The notes beneath the pieces are model-generated. The model was not told where the DNA came from and did no database searches. It saw only the letters and a list, made by a program, of their open reading frames with translations. Below, in pieces: positions 1-7,167 of a stretch of 13,490 nucleotides of DNA. Source of the stretch: an uncultured Eubacteriales bacterium (GTDB lineage: Bacteria; Bacillota; Clostridia; Christensenellales; Christensenellaceae); the NCBI GenBank assembly GCA_905193725.1, contig CAJJPW010000031.1:1-13490 (forward strand), in the 5' to 3' direction. Within the stretch, counting starts at the first letter, position 1; every line of letters starts with the position of its first letter. The translations under genes were made by a program, and so were the position numbers.

Positions 1-1
1 T

Positions 2-1631
2 TTAAAGCTTAAAATTTTTCAGTTTATTAGAGAGCAGCTGCATCTCGTTGAGAATGTTGTTGATCTTCCCTCTGCTCCGATCTTCCTTACCCAGCCGTTT
101 GAGCATGGCGCTACAGTCATTTACGGTCATCCGCAATTGATCAGCCTGCTGCAAGATGGCGTAGACAATCTCCTTGCTGTAATTTAAATCCCCTACTGGA
201 ATCGGCGTGTAGGCGCTCATCAACTTGCCTGTGTCTAGATCAAATGCATCGCCGATTTGAGGGATCTCGGCCTGGTAGCCCTTTTCCCCAATCAATTGTC
301 CAAAAGCAGCACTCATTTCCGGCTCACCATGCACCAACAGCACCTTCCCTACCGACTGAAATGCCTGGAGCCACTGGTAAAGGCCATTTTGGTCTGCATG
401 GCTGGAAAAACCCTCCAGTTTTTCTATGCGAGGGAGCCTCTACGCTGATCTCCTCTCCAAAGATCTTCAGGTGTTTTGCCCCTTCTAAAATCTTTCGTCC
501 CAAAGTACCTACCGCCTGATAGCCAGAGAATAGTATGGTAGAATCCTTTCGCCAGAGATTGTGCTTCAAGTGGTGCTTTACTCTGCCAGCATCGCACATG
601 CCGCTAGAAGAGATGATGATCTTGCTCCCCTTGATGTCGTTGATTTTCTTGGAGTCCTCACTGGTTTTCACGTAGTGAAGGGAGTCAAAGTAAAAGGGAT
701 CATCTCCATTTTGAATGCGATTCATCGTCTGCTCATCGTAATAGGCCATGTTCTTCTTATAGATCTCTGTGGCTTCCACGCTTAATGGGCTATCTACATA
801 GACGGGAATTCGCTCAATCTGCGGCAACATATTCTTCTTGATGATCTCGCTGATCTCATAGATGATTTCCTGGGTACGCCCCACAGAAAATGCAGGGATG
901 ACCAAGTTCCCTCCCCTGGCAAACACGTCTGCGATGAGAGTGCATAGTTTTTTGGTGTAGTTGGCATCCCGGGTGTGCAGCCTTCCCCCGTAAGTTGTCT
1001 CCATAACAACATAGTCTGCCTCCTGGATGTAGTGAGGATCCTTGATGATGGGCTTATCCTTATTGCCAATATCTCCTGAGAACACGATTTTTTTCGGACC
1101 TTTTTCCGTCTCCACAAAGACCTCAATGGCCGCCGAGCCCAATAGGTGCCCTACATCATTGAAGCGAACTTTGATGTTCTCGTCCAGGGGAATGAGCTGG
1201 TCATATTCGATGCCTGTGAAGTACTGGAGAGATTTTGTCGCATCCACAGCCGTATAAAGCGGGCTGGAGTCCGGCAACCCTGCTCTTCTCTCCTTGCGAT
1301 TTTTCCACTCAATTTCCGCCTCTTGAATGTGTCCACTGTCTGGAAGCATGATGGAACACAGCTCTTTTGTGGCGCTGGTGGTGATAATCTTCCCTTGAAA
1401 TCCCCTCTTGACAATCAGTGGGATGAGCCCGCTGTGGTCGATATGGGCATGGGTGAGCAATAGATAGTCAATCTCTTTGGGATCAAATAGCAGTTTGTCA
1501 TCCCCTAACGGAGATTCACTGTCCTTCCCTTGCCGCATGCCACAGTCGATGAGAATCTTTTTATCCGGCGTCTCCAGCAGATAACACGAACCGGTAACGC
1601 AGCCGGCAGCTCCATAAAAGTGCACTTTCAT
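2..1631 (-). pseudogene. beta-CASP metallo-beta-lactamase-fold RNase-like protein, frameshifted
   Basis: This is a metallo-beta-lactamase/beta-CASP protein of the CPSF73/RNase J-like group, expected to cut RNA using two zinc ions. The first frame (from ATG at 1631) shows the metal motif HAHIDH at residues 61-66, GH at 161-162, SGDIG at 185-189, the beta-CASP acidic motif METTYG near 210-215 and the SSSGMCDAGR segment near 341-350. That frame runs off after about residue 399. The sequence then continues in another frame with EGFSSHAD (motif B histidine) and LLVHGEPEMS (motif C histidine), ending in TAA at 2-4. Removing one C from the triplet at 432-434 (GGG on the plus strand) joins both parts into about 542 residues, a normal length for the family. 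As read, the product lacks motifs B and C and should be inactive. AGGAGG lies 11 nt before the start. It follows the AEC permease gene by 39 nt and may share its promoter. The family call is firm. Pseudogene versus sequencing error is open. Confidence 0.5.
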
Positions 1632-1670
1632 ATCTAAATTTTCCTCCTATATTCCATGTCAATAACATTA

Positions 1671-2621
1671 CTATATCATACCAAAATTGCGCAGAATAAA
1701 TACTCCCAAAAAGATCGTAACCACAGAAAAGGCGGTGGTGACAATGATCGCCTGGCTGGTGAGCTGTGCGTCGCTCCCCATCTCTTTCGCCATGATGTAG
1801 CTGGAAACCGAGGTGGGTGTACAAGCTAAAATGAAGAAAACACAGGCCTGTTCCTTGCTAAATCCCAATAGCAGCGCACCTATCAGCGCAAGCACCGGGA
1901 TGATGATGAGCTTGACAAGAGAGATGACACTGGTGTATTTAAAATTGTTGCGCATAGCCGCCATATTCAGTTGATAGCCGATAGCGATCAAGATGATGGG
2001 CGTGCCCGTATCCCCTATCATGTTGAGGCTAGTATCTAAAAACTCCGGCAGCCGAATATCTAAAAGCGCGAACAGGATGCCCAACAGCGTGCCGATGATC
2101 AGTGGGTTGGTAGCGATATTTTTGAGCACTTTACCCACTTTGATCTTTTGAACGCCATGATCTGCAAATACGCTCAAGATTACCACCGCCATGATGTTGT
2201 AACATGGGATGATAAACAGCAGCGCTAGCGCCCCTATACTGCTGTTTTCCGCGCCCATAATGGAGATGACCATGGGCATTCCCACCAGAGCACAATTGCT
2301 GCGACAGGATGTGTGGGCAATGGCGCTCACCTTTTGCCGGTCTTTTATCACCAGTCTTGTGATCAGCGCCATGATCACAAACGAGGCCACTACAAATACC
2401 ACGAGATAAATGCTGTAGGATATGTCAAAAGCCTCTTCCACATTGGACGTGGCGGTATCCAAAAATAGCATAACGGGCAGAGAAATTCGAAAGGAAAACT
2501 TTGTGGCCACATCTACAAAGTTGTCATTCAACATTTTCACTTTTTTGAGACCGCATCCCAAAGCAATTAATAAAAAAATTGGAAAGACGGAATTGATGCT
2601 AAAAACCAAATTATCTAACAA
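1671..2621 (-). CDS. AEC (auxin efflux carrier) family permease
   Basis: This 316-residue, very hydrophobic protein belongs to the AEC/Mem_trans family of secondary transporters, whose bacterial members export or import small organic acids and related anions. About ten membrane spans can be seen in two halves. Family hallmarks are the RSNCALVGMPM segment near residues 107-117, NPLIIGTLLG in the middle and the C-terminal PTSVSSYIMAKEMGSDAQLTSQ segment (split here: PTSVSSYIMAKE, then MGSDAQLTSQ). The start is a TTG codon at 2621, preceded by GAGG 8 nt upstream. An in-frame TAG just before it rules out a longer protein. A good promoter (2664-2692) lies directly upstream. The substrate cannot be read from the sequence. 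The downstream beta-CASP gene begins 39 nt after its stop, so the two are probably cotranscribed. Confidence 0.5.
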   Translation of the reverse strand: MLDNLVFSINSVFPIFLLIALGCGLKKVKMLNDNFVDVATKFSFRISLPVMLFLDTATSNVEEAFDISYSIYLVVFVVASFVIMALITRLVIKDRQKVSAIAHTSCRSNCALVGMPMVISIMGAENSSIGALALLFIIPCYNIMAVVILSVFADHGVQKIKVGKVLKNIATNPLIIGTLLGILFALLDIRLPEFLDTSLNMIGDTGTPIILIAIGYQLNMAAMRNNFKYTSVISLVKLIIIPVLALIGALLLGFSKEQACVFFILACTPTSVSSYIMAKEMGSDAQLTSQAIIVTTAFSVVTIFLGVFILRNFGMI

Positions 2622-2663
2622 ATCTTCTGCCTCGACCTAAAACATTGATGTTACGTACCTTTT

Positions 2664-2692
2664 ATTATATCTTAAATTGGCCCAGAGTACAA
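2664..2692 (-). promoter_or_regulatory. Sigma-A-type promoter for the AEC permease gene
   Basis: On the minus strand a TTGTAC -35 (2687-2692) is separated by 17 bp from a perfect TATAAT -10 (2664-2669). Transcription would begin near 2656, about 35 nt before the TTG start. The region is shared with the divergent sigK gene. Confidence 0.5.
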
Positions 2693-2820
2693 CGCTCAAA
2701 TCCTTCGGAGGATGGAACAGCGGCTTTTGCCGTGCACCTAAATTAATGGGGACATACAAGTTCCTAAATTTTTTCTCATATCATGAACTAATGAAAAAAT
2801 TTGCTCGAGGAGGCCTGACT

Positions 2821-3516
2821 ATGCTAGAGTTTTCGTTCCTAGAACTGTTAAAGGATCTGTTTTTCTACGCCGGCTACCTCACTGGGAATAAGGCGTTTCC
2901 TAAACCACTGAGTTCCGAGGAGGAAAAAAAGTACATTGCCCTGCTCTCACAAGGGGATGAAGAGGCTAAACGAATACTTATCGAAAAAAACCTGCGCCTA
3001 GTGGCCCACATCGCCAAAAAATATAGCAATCTCAATATGGATATGGACGACCTCATCTCCATCGGAACCATTGGCCTCATCAAGGGGATCAACACCTTTA
3101 ACCCATAAAAAGGATCTGGCCTCGCCACTTATGTGGCACGGTGCATTGACAACGAGATCTTGATGACCATACGGGCCTCTAAAAAGTATGCTGGAGAAGT
3201 ATCTATTAACGAGCCCATCGGCGTAGACAAAGAGGGCAACAACATCTCATTTGTAGATATTTTGGGCACAGAAGATGATATGGTGGATAGACAGGTGGAG
3301 CTCAAGTTGCAAGTCAAACGTCTGTACGACCAGATGAAAAAGGTCCTCTCCCAAAGGGAAAAGACCATTATCGAACTCCGCTATGGCTTGGGTTTTGAAA
3401 AACCGCTGACCCAAAAGGAAATCGCCAAAAACTTAGGCATCTCTCGTTCCTATGTGAGCAGAATTGAGAAAAAGGCATTGGAAAAGCTGCGCACGAAATT
3501 TGATCAACTCAATTAG
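2821..3516 (+). pseudogene. sigK: RNA polymerase sporulation sigma factor SigK, interrupted by an in-frame TAA
   Basis: SigK directs late mother-cell transcription in endospore formers. The reading frame encodes a SigK-like protein of 231 codons: a hydrophobic pro-sequence-like N terminus (FLELLKDLFFYAGYL), then KAFPKPLSSEEEKKY, sigma region 2 with NLRLVAHIAKKY and DLISIGTIGLIKGINTFNP, and, beyond the lesion, LATYVARCIDNEILM and a region 4 helix-turn-helix (TQKEIAKNLGISRSYVSRIE) near the C terminus. Codon 96 (3106-3108) is TAA. Translation on both sides stays in the same frame, so this is a nonsense substitution, not an indel. The related sigma factors SigE and SigK often have a Glu, Gln or Lys here, so a single base change would explain it. 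A truncated product would lack the rest of region 2 plus regions 3 and 4. The start is set by GAGGAGG at 2807-2813, 7 nt before ATG. The gene is not split by a skin-type element at the downstream DNEIL position, where Bacillus skin sits as I recall it. Identity as SigK rather than SigE rests on the AFPKPLSSEEEKKY and N-terminal matches. Confidence 0.5.
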
Positions 3517-3544
3517 TACTTTCCTTTTTTTAGGAATATCTGCG

Positions 3545-4210
3545 TCATATCAATTTCTCTTTCACGCAGAACCGATTTTTTTGGACGATCAGCAACCCTT
3601 CTTTTTGCATTTTGCTGAGCTCGTGACTCATAGCGCTGCGATCCACTCCCAAATAGTCCGCCAACTGCTGTCGATTAAAGGGTATGGTAAATTCACTGCT
3701 ATTTTGTCTTTGAGCCTGGGTGGAAAGATACGAACTGAGCTTGCCCCGTATGGTTTTTGGAGAAATGCAATTGATTTTTCTCGTAAGACCTAAGTTTTTT
3801 GAGGCCATCACCATGAGCAGATTTCGTATGAGTCTGCTATGATAGGCACAGGCAGTAGGGCATGTCTTCAAAATTTTTTCCACATGCAATAGCAAAACAT
3901 CTGTATTCTGAGCAGCTACTACATCCACCATGAGGGGTTCTCCAAAGGAACAGGCATAGGCTTCGGCAAATATGTTGCCCGGTGCAACATGATCTAAAAT
4001 GGAGCAATTGCCCCAAATATCGCTCTTTTCGATATTTACACTGCCGGATAAAACCAGCCCTATTTGGCCGGTATGCTCTCCCATATGATAAATATATTCG
4101 CCTTTTTGGTACGTCTGCACCCTACTTTCCAGGCATGTGAGCATCTCCTGCACTTCTTTTGGGGAAATGCCGGAAAAGAGCTGGGATTGGGCGATCCACT
4201 GATAATCCAT
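3545..4210 (-). CDS. Crp/Fnr-family transcriptional regulator
   Basis: This 221-residue regulator has an N-terminal cyclic-nucleotide-binding-like beta barrel (about residues 15-115, with YQKGEYIYHMGE and LVLSGSVNIEK) and a C-terminal Crp-type winged helix-turn-helix (about 176-207, RQQLADYLGVDRSAMSHELSKM). There is no N-terminal cysteine cluster of the classical Fnr type, so an iron-sulphur oxygen sensor is not supported. The effector is unknown. Two adjacent ATGs are possible. I prefer the second, at 4210, because AAGGAG (4218-4223) then sits 7 nt upstream rather than 4. It is divergent from the PepSY lipoprotein gene and converges on sigK with a 28-nt gap. Targets cannot be assigned from sequence. 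The divergent lipoprotein is the obvious candidate, but I see no convincing Crp/Fnr palindrome between them. Confidence 0.5.
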   Translation of the reverse strand: MDYQWIAQSQLFSGISPKEVQEMLTCLESRVQTYQKGEYIYHMGEHTGQIGLVLSGSVNIEKSDIWGNCSILDHVAPGNIFAEAYACSFGEPLMVDVVAAQNTDVLLLHVEKILKTCPTACAYHSRLIRNLLMVMASKNLGLTRKINCISPKTIRGKLSSYLSTQAQRQNSSEFTIPFNRQQLADYLGVDRSAMSHELSKMQKEGLLIVQKNRFCVKEKLI

Positions 4211-4247
4211 CATTTTGCTCCTTAAACGAAACTGATAGTTTTTCTTC

Positions 4248-4276
4248 ATTATAATATGACGTGCCATCAAATGCAA
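4248..4276 (-). promoter_or_regulatory. Sigma-A-type promoter for the Crp/Fnr-type regulator
   Basis: On the minus strand, TTGCAT (4271-4276), a 17-bp spacer and a perfect TATAAT (4248-4253) lie about 38 nt ahead of the chosen start codon. Confidence 0.5.
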
Positions 4277-4285
4277 CGAGTACAC

Positions 4286-4314
4286 ATGACATAAAAAATC
4301 GTTTTAGATAGCAT
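4286..4314 (+). promoter_or_regulatory. Candidate promoter for the PepSY lipoprotein gene
   Basis: ATGACA (4286-4291) and TAGCAT (4309-4314) are separated by 17 bp and match the sigma-A consensus at 5/6 and 4/6 positions. Transcription would start near 4321, upstream of the strong Shine-Dalgarno at 4348-4354. A TATATT at 4335-4340 is a weaker alternative, because it would put the start almost on the ribosome-binding site. Confidence 0.5.
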
Positions 4315-4357
4315 ACTAAAGGGTATCAAAGTACTATATTACTATAGAAGGAGGAAA

Positions 4358-4483
4358 ATGGCTTCATTCATAACAAAAGATGAATGTAGCTGTCGATTGA
4401 CAGATGAAAAAAAGATGGATTGCCGTTTTTATTGTAACTTTACTTGTAATAGGAGGAGTGCTCACTGGATGCGCGAGCAATAA
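4358..4483 (+). CDS. Possible 41-residue leader ORF overlapping the lipoprotein gene
   Basis: The only strong Shine-Dalgarno in this intergenic region, AAGGAGG at 4348-4354, does not serve the lipoprotein start. It lies 3 nt before an ATG at 4358 that opens a 41-codon frame containing five cysteines (positions 10, 12, 22, 26, 30), running through the first 80 nt of the lipoprotein gene in another frame to TAA at 4481-4483. It resembles no protein I recognise. It could be a leader whose translation brings ribosomes to the weak lipoprotein start at 4404, or a chance frame. The spacing of 3 nt is shorter than usual, which argues for caution. Confidence 0.5.
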   Translation: MASFITKDECSCRLTDEKKMDCRFYCNFTCNRRSAHWMREQ

Positions 4484-5060
4484 ACCTGTAGATACAACTA
4501 CTACAGATCCGCAAACACCTGCTCCTGCCTCAGAGTCTCCCATGCAATCTGCAGATCAATCCCCATCCGCACCCCAACAGAGCGTTCAACCGGATAATAG
4601 TCCGGTGAATACCATTTCTCAGGATGAGGCAAAACAAATTGCCTTAAAAGATGCAGGCGTAGCAGAAGCAGATGTGACCGGCCTTCGGGTCAAAGAAGAT
4701 CGAGATGACGGCCGTTATATTTATGAGGTGCAGTTCTATGTGCAAAATAAGGAGTATGATTACGATATCGATGCCACTTCTGGCGCGATTGTCAGCTCTG
4801 ATTATGATGTGGAAAATAACTTTAATAACAATGGATCCAGCCCACAAAATAGTGGTCAAACCATCAGTGAGGAGGACGCTAGGAACGCAGCTTTGGGTCG
4901 AGTTCCCGGTGCTACCCAAAATGATATTCGCATCCACCTGGATACTGACGACGGAAAGCAGGTCTACGAGGGCGACATCTATTACAATAACACAGAATAT
5001 GAATTTCAAATTGACGCCACTACTGGAGAATTTATAGAGTGGAGCCAAGAATCCAGATAA
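4404..5060 (+). CDS. Lipoprotein with two PepSY domains
   Basis: This 218-residue secreted lipoprotein has a basic start (MKKR), a hydrophobic core and a lipobox LTGC at residues 20-23, so Cys23 should be lipidated and the protein anchored outside the cytoplasmic membrane. A Thr/Pro/Ser/Gln-rich linker (about 28-70) leads to two PepSY repeats: about 73-132 (ISQDEAKQIALKDAGV ... YDYDIDATSGAIVSSD) and about 153-218 (ISEEDARNAALGRVPG ... YEFQIDATTGEFIEW). PepSY domains are often found in peptidase propeptides and in exported proteins and are thought to inhibit proteases or bind ligands. No role can be assigned here. ATG 4404 is preceded by an in-frame TGA at 4398-4400, so it cannot start earlier, yet it has no good Shine-Dalgarno of its own. 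It is monocistronic, ending at a strong terminator. Confidence 0.5.
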   Translation: MKKRWIAVFIVTLLVIGGVLTGCASNKPVDTTTTDPQTPAPASESPMQSADQSPSAPQQSVQPDNSPVNTISQDEAKQIALKDAGVAEADVTGLRVKEDRDDGRYIYEVQFYVQNKEYDYDIDATSGAIVSSDYDVENNFNNNGSSPQNSGQTISEEDARNAALGRVPGATQNDIRIHLDTDDGKQVYEGDIYYNNTEYEFQIDATTGEFIEWSQESR

Positions 5061-5086
5061 ATTTAAAAATTAATTGCATATACCTT

Positions 5087-5122
5087 ATATCCCTAGCTAT
5101 GAAAGGTTGGGGATATTTTTTT
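5087..5122 (+). terminator. Rho-independent terminator of the PepSY lipoprotein gene
   Basis: An 11-bp stem including two G-U pairs (5087-5097 with 5106-5116) encloses an 8-nt loop and is followed by a run of Ts through 5122. It stands 26 nt after the stop codon. Confidence 0.5.
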
Positions 5123-5123
5123 C

Positions 5124-5150
5124 AAAAAAATAAGGCAAGGCGTACTTGCC
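5124..5150 (-). terminator. Rho-independent terminator of the pit-DUF47 operon
   Basis: On the minus strand GGCAAG (5145-5150) pairs with CTTGCC (5134-5139) around a 5-nt loop, then TTA and seven Ts (5124-5130). It sits back to back with the lipoprotein terminator, so the two convergent transcripts are separated by two hairpins within 64 bp. Confidence 0.5.
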
Positions 5151-5182
5151 CTACCCTATTTGCGCATTGTAAAATTCTACTC

Positions 5183-5803
5183 CTATAGGTTCTTCTGGAT
5201 CACCGTCTCCACAATATCGGCTACATGCTCACAACTGTCACAACAGTCTTCCAGATGTTCGTAGAGGAACGTCCAAGAGAGAACAGATACTGGATCATTT
5301 TCCCCGTAAAGGCGATGAATTACTTCATAATAGAGCTTATCACCCTCTTCTTCAAAGTTGTTTATCTTAATGAGTTGCTCCCGAAGAATAGAGGATTTAC
5401 GGAAATTGTGGAATTCTTGAAATACATCCTGGAGTGCATTACAGCAGCGGATGACAATCTGTGCAAAATCAATGGCGTCCTGGCGAATGCTCTGTATGCG
5501 AAACATGTATGCCCGCAGTAAAACATCTTCTAGAGAATCGGTAACATCGTCGATGGCGCTGGCCAAAGCAATGATATCTTCCCTTTCAATAGGGGGTAAA
5601 AATTCCTTATAGAGTTTTTCCATCAATTCATGCTTGGCAAGGTCTCCCTCATGCTCTAATTGATGCATTTTCTCGATATTTTGAATGATATTTGCAGAAT
5701 CATAGTTTTGGAAGGTTTCCAATAGCAAATCAGCGGCCTTGCAGGCATAGCCGACATTTTTCAGTAACATTTGAAAATAGTTATTTCCCTTTTTTTGTCC
5801 CAT
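5183..5803 (-). CDS. DUF47/PhoU-like phosphate transport accessory protein
   Basis: This 206-residue protein is of the DUF47 (PhoU-like, TIGR00153-type) family. It is almost entirely helical and soluble, with the acidic metal-binding-like segments EHEGDLAKHELMEKLY (about residues 50-65) and EEEGDKLYYEVIHRLY (about 151-166) and the DDVTDSLEDVLLRAY signature (about 85-99). Family members are regularly encoded next to Pit-type low-affinity phosphate transporters and are thought to modulate uptake, in the way PhoU acts on Pst. Here it starts 24 nt after the pit stop codon, with AAGGAG (5811-5816) 7 nt before ATG, so it is the second gene of the pit operon. It is intact, unlike pit. If pit is truly broken, this accessory protein has lost its partner in this locus. 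Confidence 0.5.
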   Translation of the reverse strand: MGQKKGNNYFQMLLKNVGYACKAADLLLETFQNYDSANIIQNIEKMHQLEHEGDLAKHELMEKLYKEFLPPIEREDIIALASAIDDVTDSLEDVLLRAYMFRIQSIRQDAIDFAQIVIRCCNALQDVFQEFHNFRKSSILREQLIKINNFEEEGDKLYYEVIHRLYGENDPVSVLSWTFLYEHLEDCCDSCEHVADIVETVIQKNL

Positions 5804-5827
5804 TGTCTTACTCCTTTTTCACATGTT

Positions 5828-6864
5828 CTAGAACAATACCATAAATAGCTTGGCGATTAAAAATCCTATTAAGCCACATCCTGGGAAGGTAAGCACCCAC
5901 GTCATCACCATTTCCTTGACTACGCCCCAGTTGACAGATGAAATACGCCTTGCAGAGCCTACTCCCATAATAGCGGTAGTTTTTGTATGAGTAGTAGACA
6001 CAGGAATGCCTGTCAGCGACGATAGCAATAGACAAAAGGCACCGGCACTATCTGCCGCAAATCCCTGATATTTTTCCAGTTTTACCATGTCCATGCCCAC
6101 TGCCTTGATGATTCGATAGCCGCCAATGGAAGTTCCTAGTGCCATCACAACCGAGCATAGAATCATGAGCCACACGGGAATGTAAAATTGCTCTGTAGAA
6201 CCTTGTCCGTTTGCCAAAAATACGCCCAACATAAAAACTCCCATGAATTTTTGGCCGTCTTGTGCGCCGTGCATAAATGCCATGAGCGCGCCGCCAGCGA
6301 TCTGTGCGTTTTTGAAAAATCCCTGGGTCTTACGCCTGTCCTTATTTTTGCAAAAAATCTGTACTAATTTGGCGAATGCCCATCCAGAGGCAAATCCCAA
6401 AACCGTAGAGAGCACTAAGCCGTAGATGACCTTGATCCACTCTGCACCGTTGATCCCCGCAAAGCTCCCATGAAGCGCGATAGCCGCACCGGAAATACCC
6501 GCAATGAGCGCATGGCTTTCACTGGTAGGAATGCCAAACCACCAAGCAGCAGTAGCCCAGGCTACAATCGCAAATAGTGCCGCACACAGCGCTGTGGAAG
6601 CATCCCCCACATTCCCGCCAAAATCCACCATGTTATAGATAGTAGAAGCTACGCTGGAATTGATGAGCGTCATCACAAAAACACCCAAGAAATTAAAATA
6701 GCTGCTTTGGGGTGCATGGATTGAGTGGAAACACAAGTGGCAATGGCATTTGGTGCATCTGTCCAGCCATTGACCAACACTACTCCTAGAGTCAATAATA
6801 CTGTAATCAGGAGTATAGGATTTGTCGTAATTTGTGAAATAAAATCAGCAAATGAAATTGTCAT
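5828..6864 (-). pseudogene. pit: Low-affinity inorganic phosphate transporter Pit, frameshifted
   Basis: Pit transporters bring phosphate, as a neutral metal-phosphate complex, into the cell with protons. The N-terminal frame from ATG 6864 gives the hallmark NGWTDAPNAIATCVST (about residues 32-47) and ends soon after PKAAI. The sequence continues one frame away with NFLGVFVMTLINSSVA, GIPTSESHALIAG, AFMHGAQDGQKFMGVFMLGVF and the second hallmark GIPVSTTHTKTTAIMGVG. The break is at the T run corresponding to plus positions 6695-6698. Restoring one T gives a continuous protein of about 345 residues. Compared with family members as I recall them (an xLAAxF-like stretch between PKAAI and NFLGV), about five residues are also missing, so a deletion of about 16 nt is an alternative to a single-base loss. 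The start has no clear Shine-Dalgarno at good spacing (AAGGA lies 12 nt away), and an in-frame TAA upstream leaves no alternative. A candidate Pho box and -10 lie upstream. DUF47 follows. Confidence 0.5.
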
Positions 6865-6933
6865 AGGTAATGCCCGTCCTTATGTTCCTCATATTCCTCT
6901 TATGTAATATTTCAAACACATTTATTTTAACAC

Positions 6934-6995
6934 ATTCTAATTTGGCTATCAATATAAATTAAATTTTATGTAAAATTTTGTTATAAAATTGTAAA
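6934..6995 (-). promoter_or_regulatory. Candidate Pho box and -10 element upstream of pit
   Basis: Read on the minus strand, five TTTACA-like hexamers are phased at 10-11 bp: TTTACA (6990-6995), ATAACA (6979-6984), TTTACA (6969-6974), TTTAAT (6958-6963) and TTGATA (6947-6952). A TAGAAT -10-like box follows at 6934-6939, and there is no conventional -35. Direct repeats of TT(A/C/T)ACA at 11-bp spacing near the -35 region are the known layout of PhoP-binding sites in Bacillus. The placement ahead of a phosphate transporter fits. The AT-rich background makes the weaker repeats uncertain. Confidence 0.5.
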
Positions 6996-7096
6996 TAAGC
7001 GGTTCATTCGTCATAATCATTTAAACTCCCAAAAAGCCATCGCCCTTCTCACTTCCCTCCAATTTATGAGCTTAGTGTTGTATATATATGCACGAT

Positions 7097-7132
7097 ATAA
7101 TAAAAGCAGCTGCAATGCAAATACAGCTGCTT
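7097..7132 (-). terminator. Terminator of the DUF368 gene
   Basis: On the minus strand AAGCAGCTG (7124-7132) pairs with CAGCTGCTT (7104-7112) around an 11-nt loop, followed by an imperfect T-rich tail (7097-7103). The 303-bp gap between the DUF368 stop (7168) and the pit start (6864) holds this hairpin, then the Pho-like promoter of pit. I see no further gene in it. Confidence 0.5.
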
Positions 7133-7167
7133 ATGAAAATAATATTATAAAGTTCTCAATAAAACTC

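Noticed and set aside
2753..2760. CATACAAG upstream of sigK as a sigma-E or sigma-K type -10 element
   Set aside because: CATACA fits the sigma-E -10 and such a promoter would be expected for sigK, but I find no matching -35 at 14-16 bp upstream, so it stays a suggestion only.
2677..2820. N-terminal extension of sigK to 2677
   Set aside because: ATG 2821 has GAGGAGG at 7 nt and gives a protein that aligns with the SigK N terminus. The extension has no family similarity.
3523..3538. TTCCT/AGGAA around a T run between sigK and the Crp/Fnr-type gene as a terminator
   Set aside because: The stem is only 5 bp and AT-rich, and there is no T tract after it. Not convincing for either strand.
4311..4330. 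Short ATAC...GTAT symmetry as a Crp/Fnr operator
   Set aside because: The arms are 4 bp and do not match known TTGAT-N4-ATCAA or TGTGA-N6-TCACA sites.
7017..7040. A 7-codon minus-strand ORF (MAFWEFK) after purine-rich sequence between the pit promoter and the DUF368 terminator
   Set aside because: Too short to support. It has no clear promoter and is better viewed as chance within the intergenic region.
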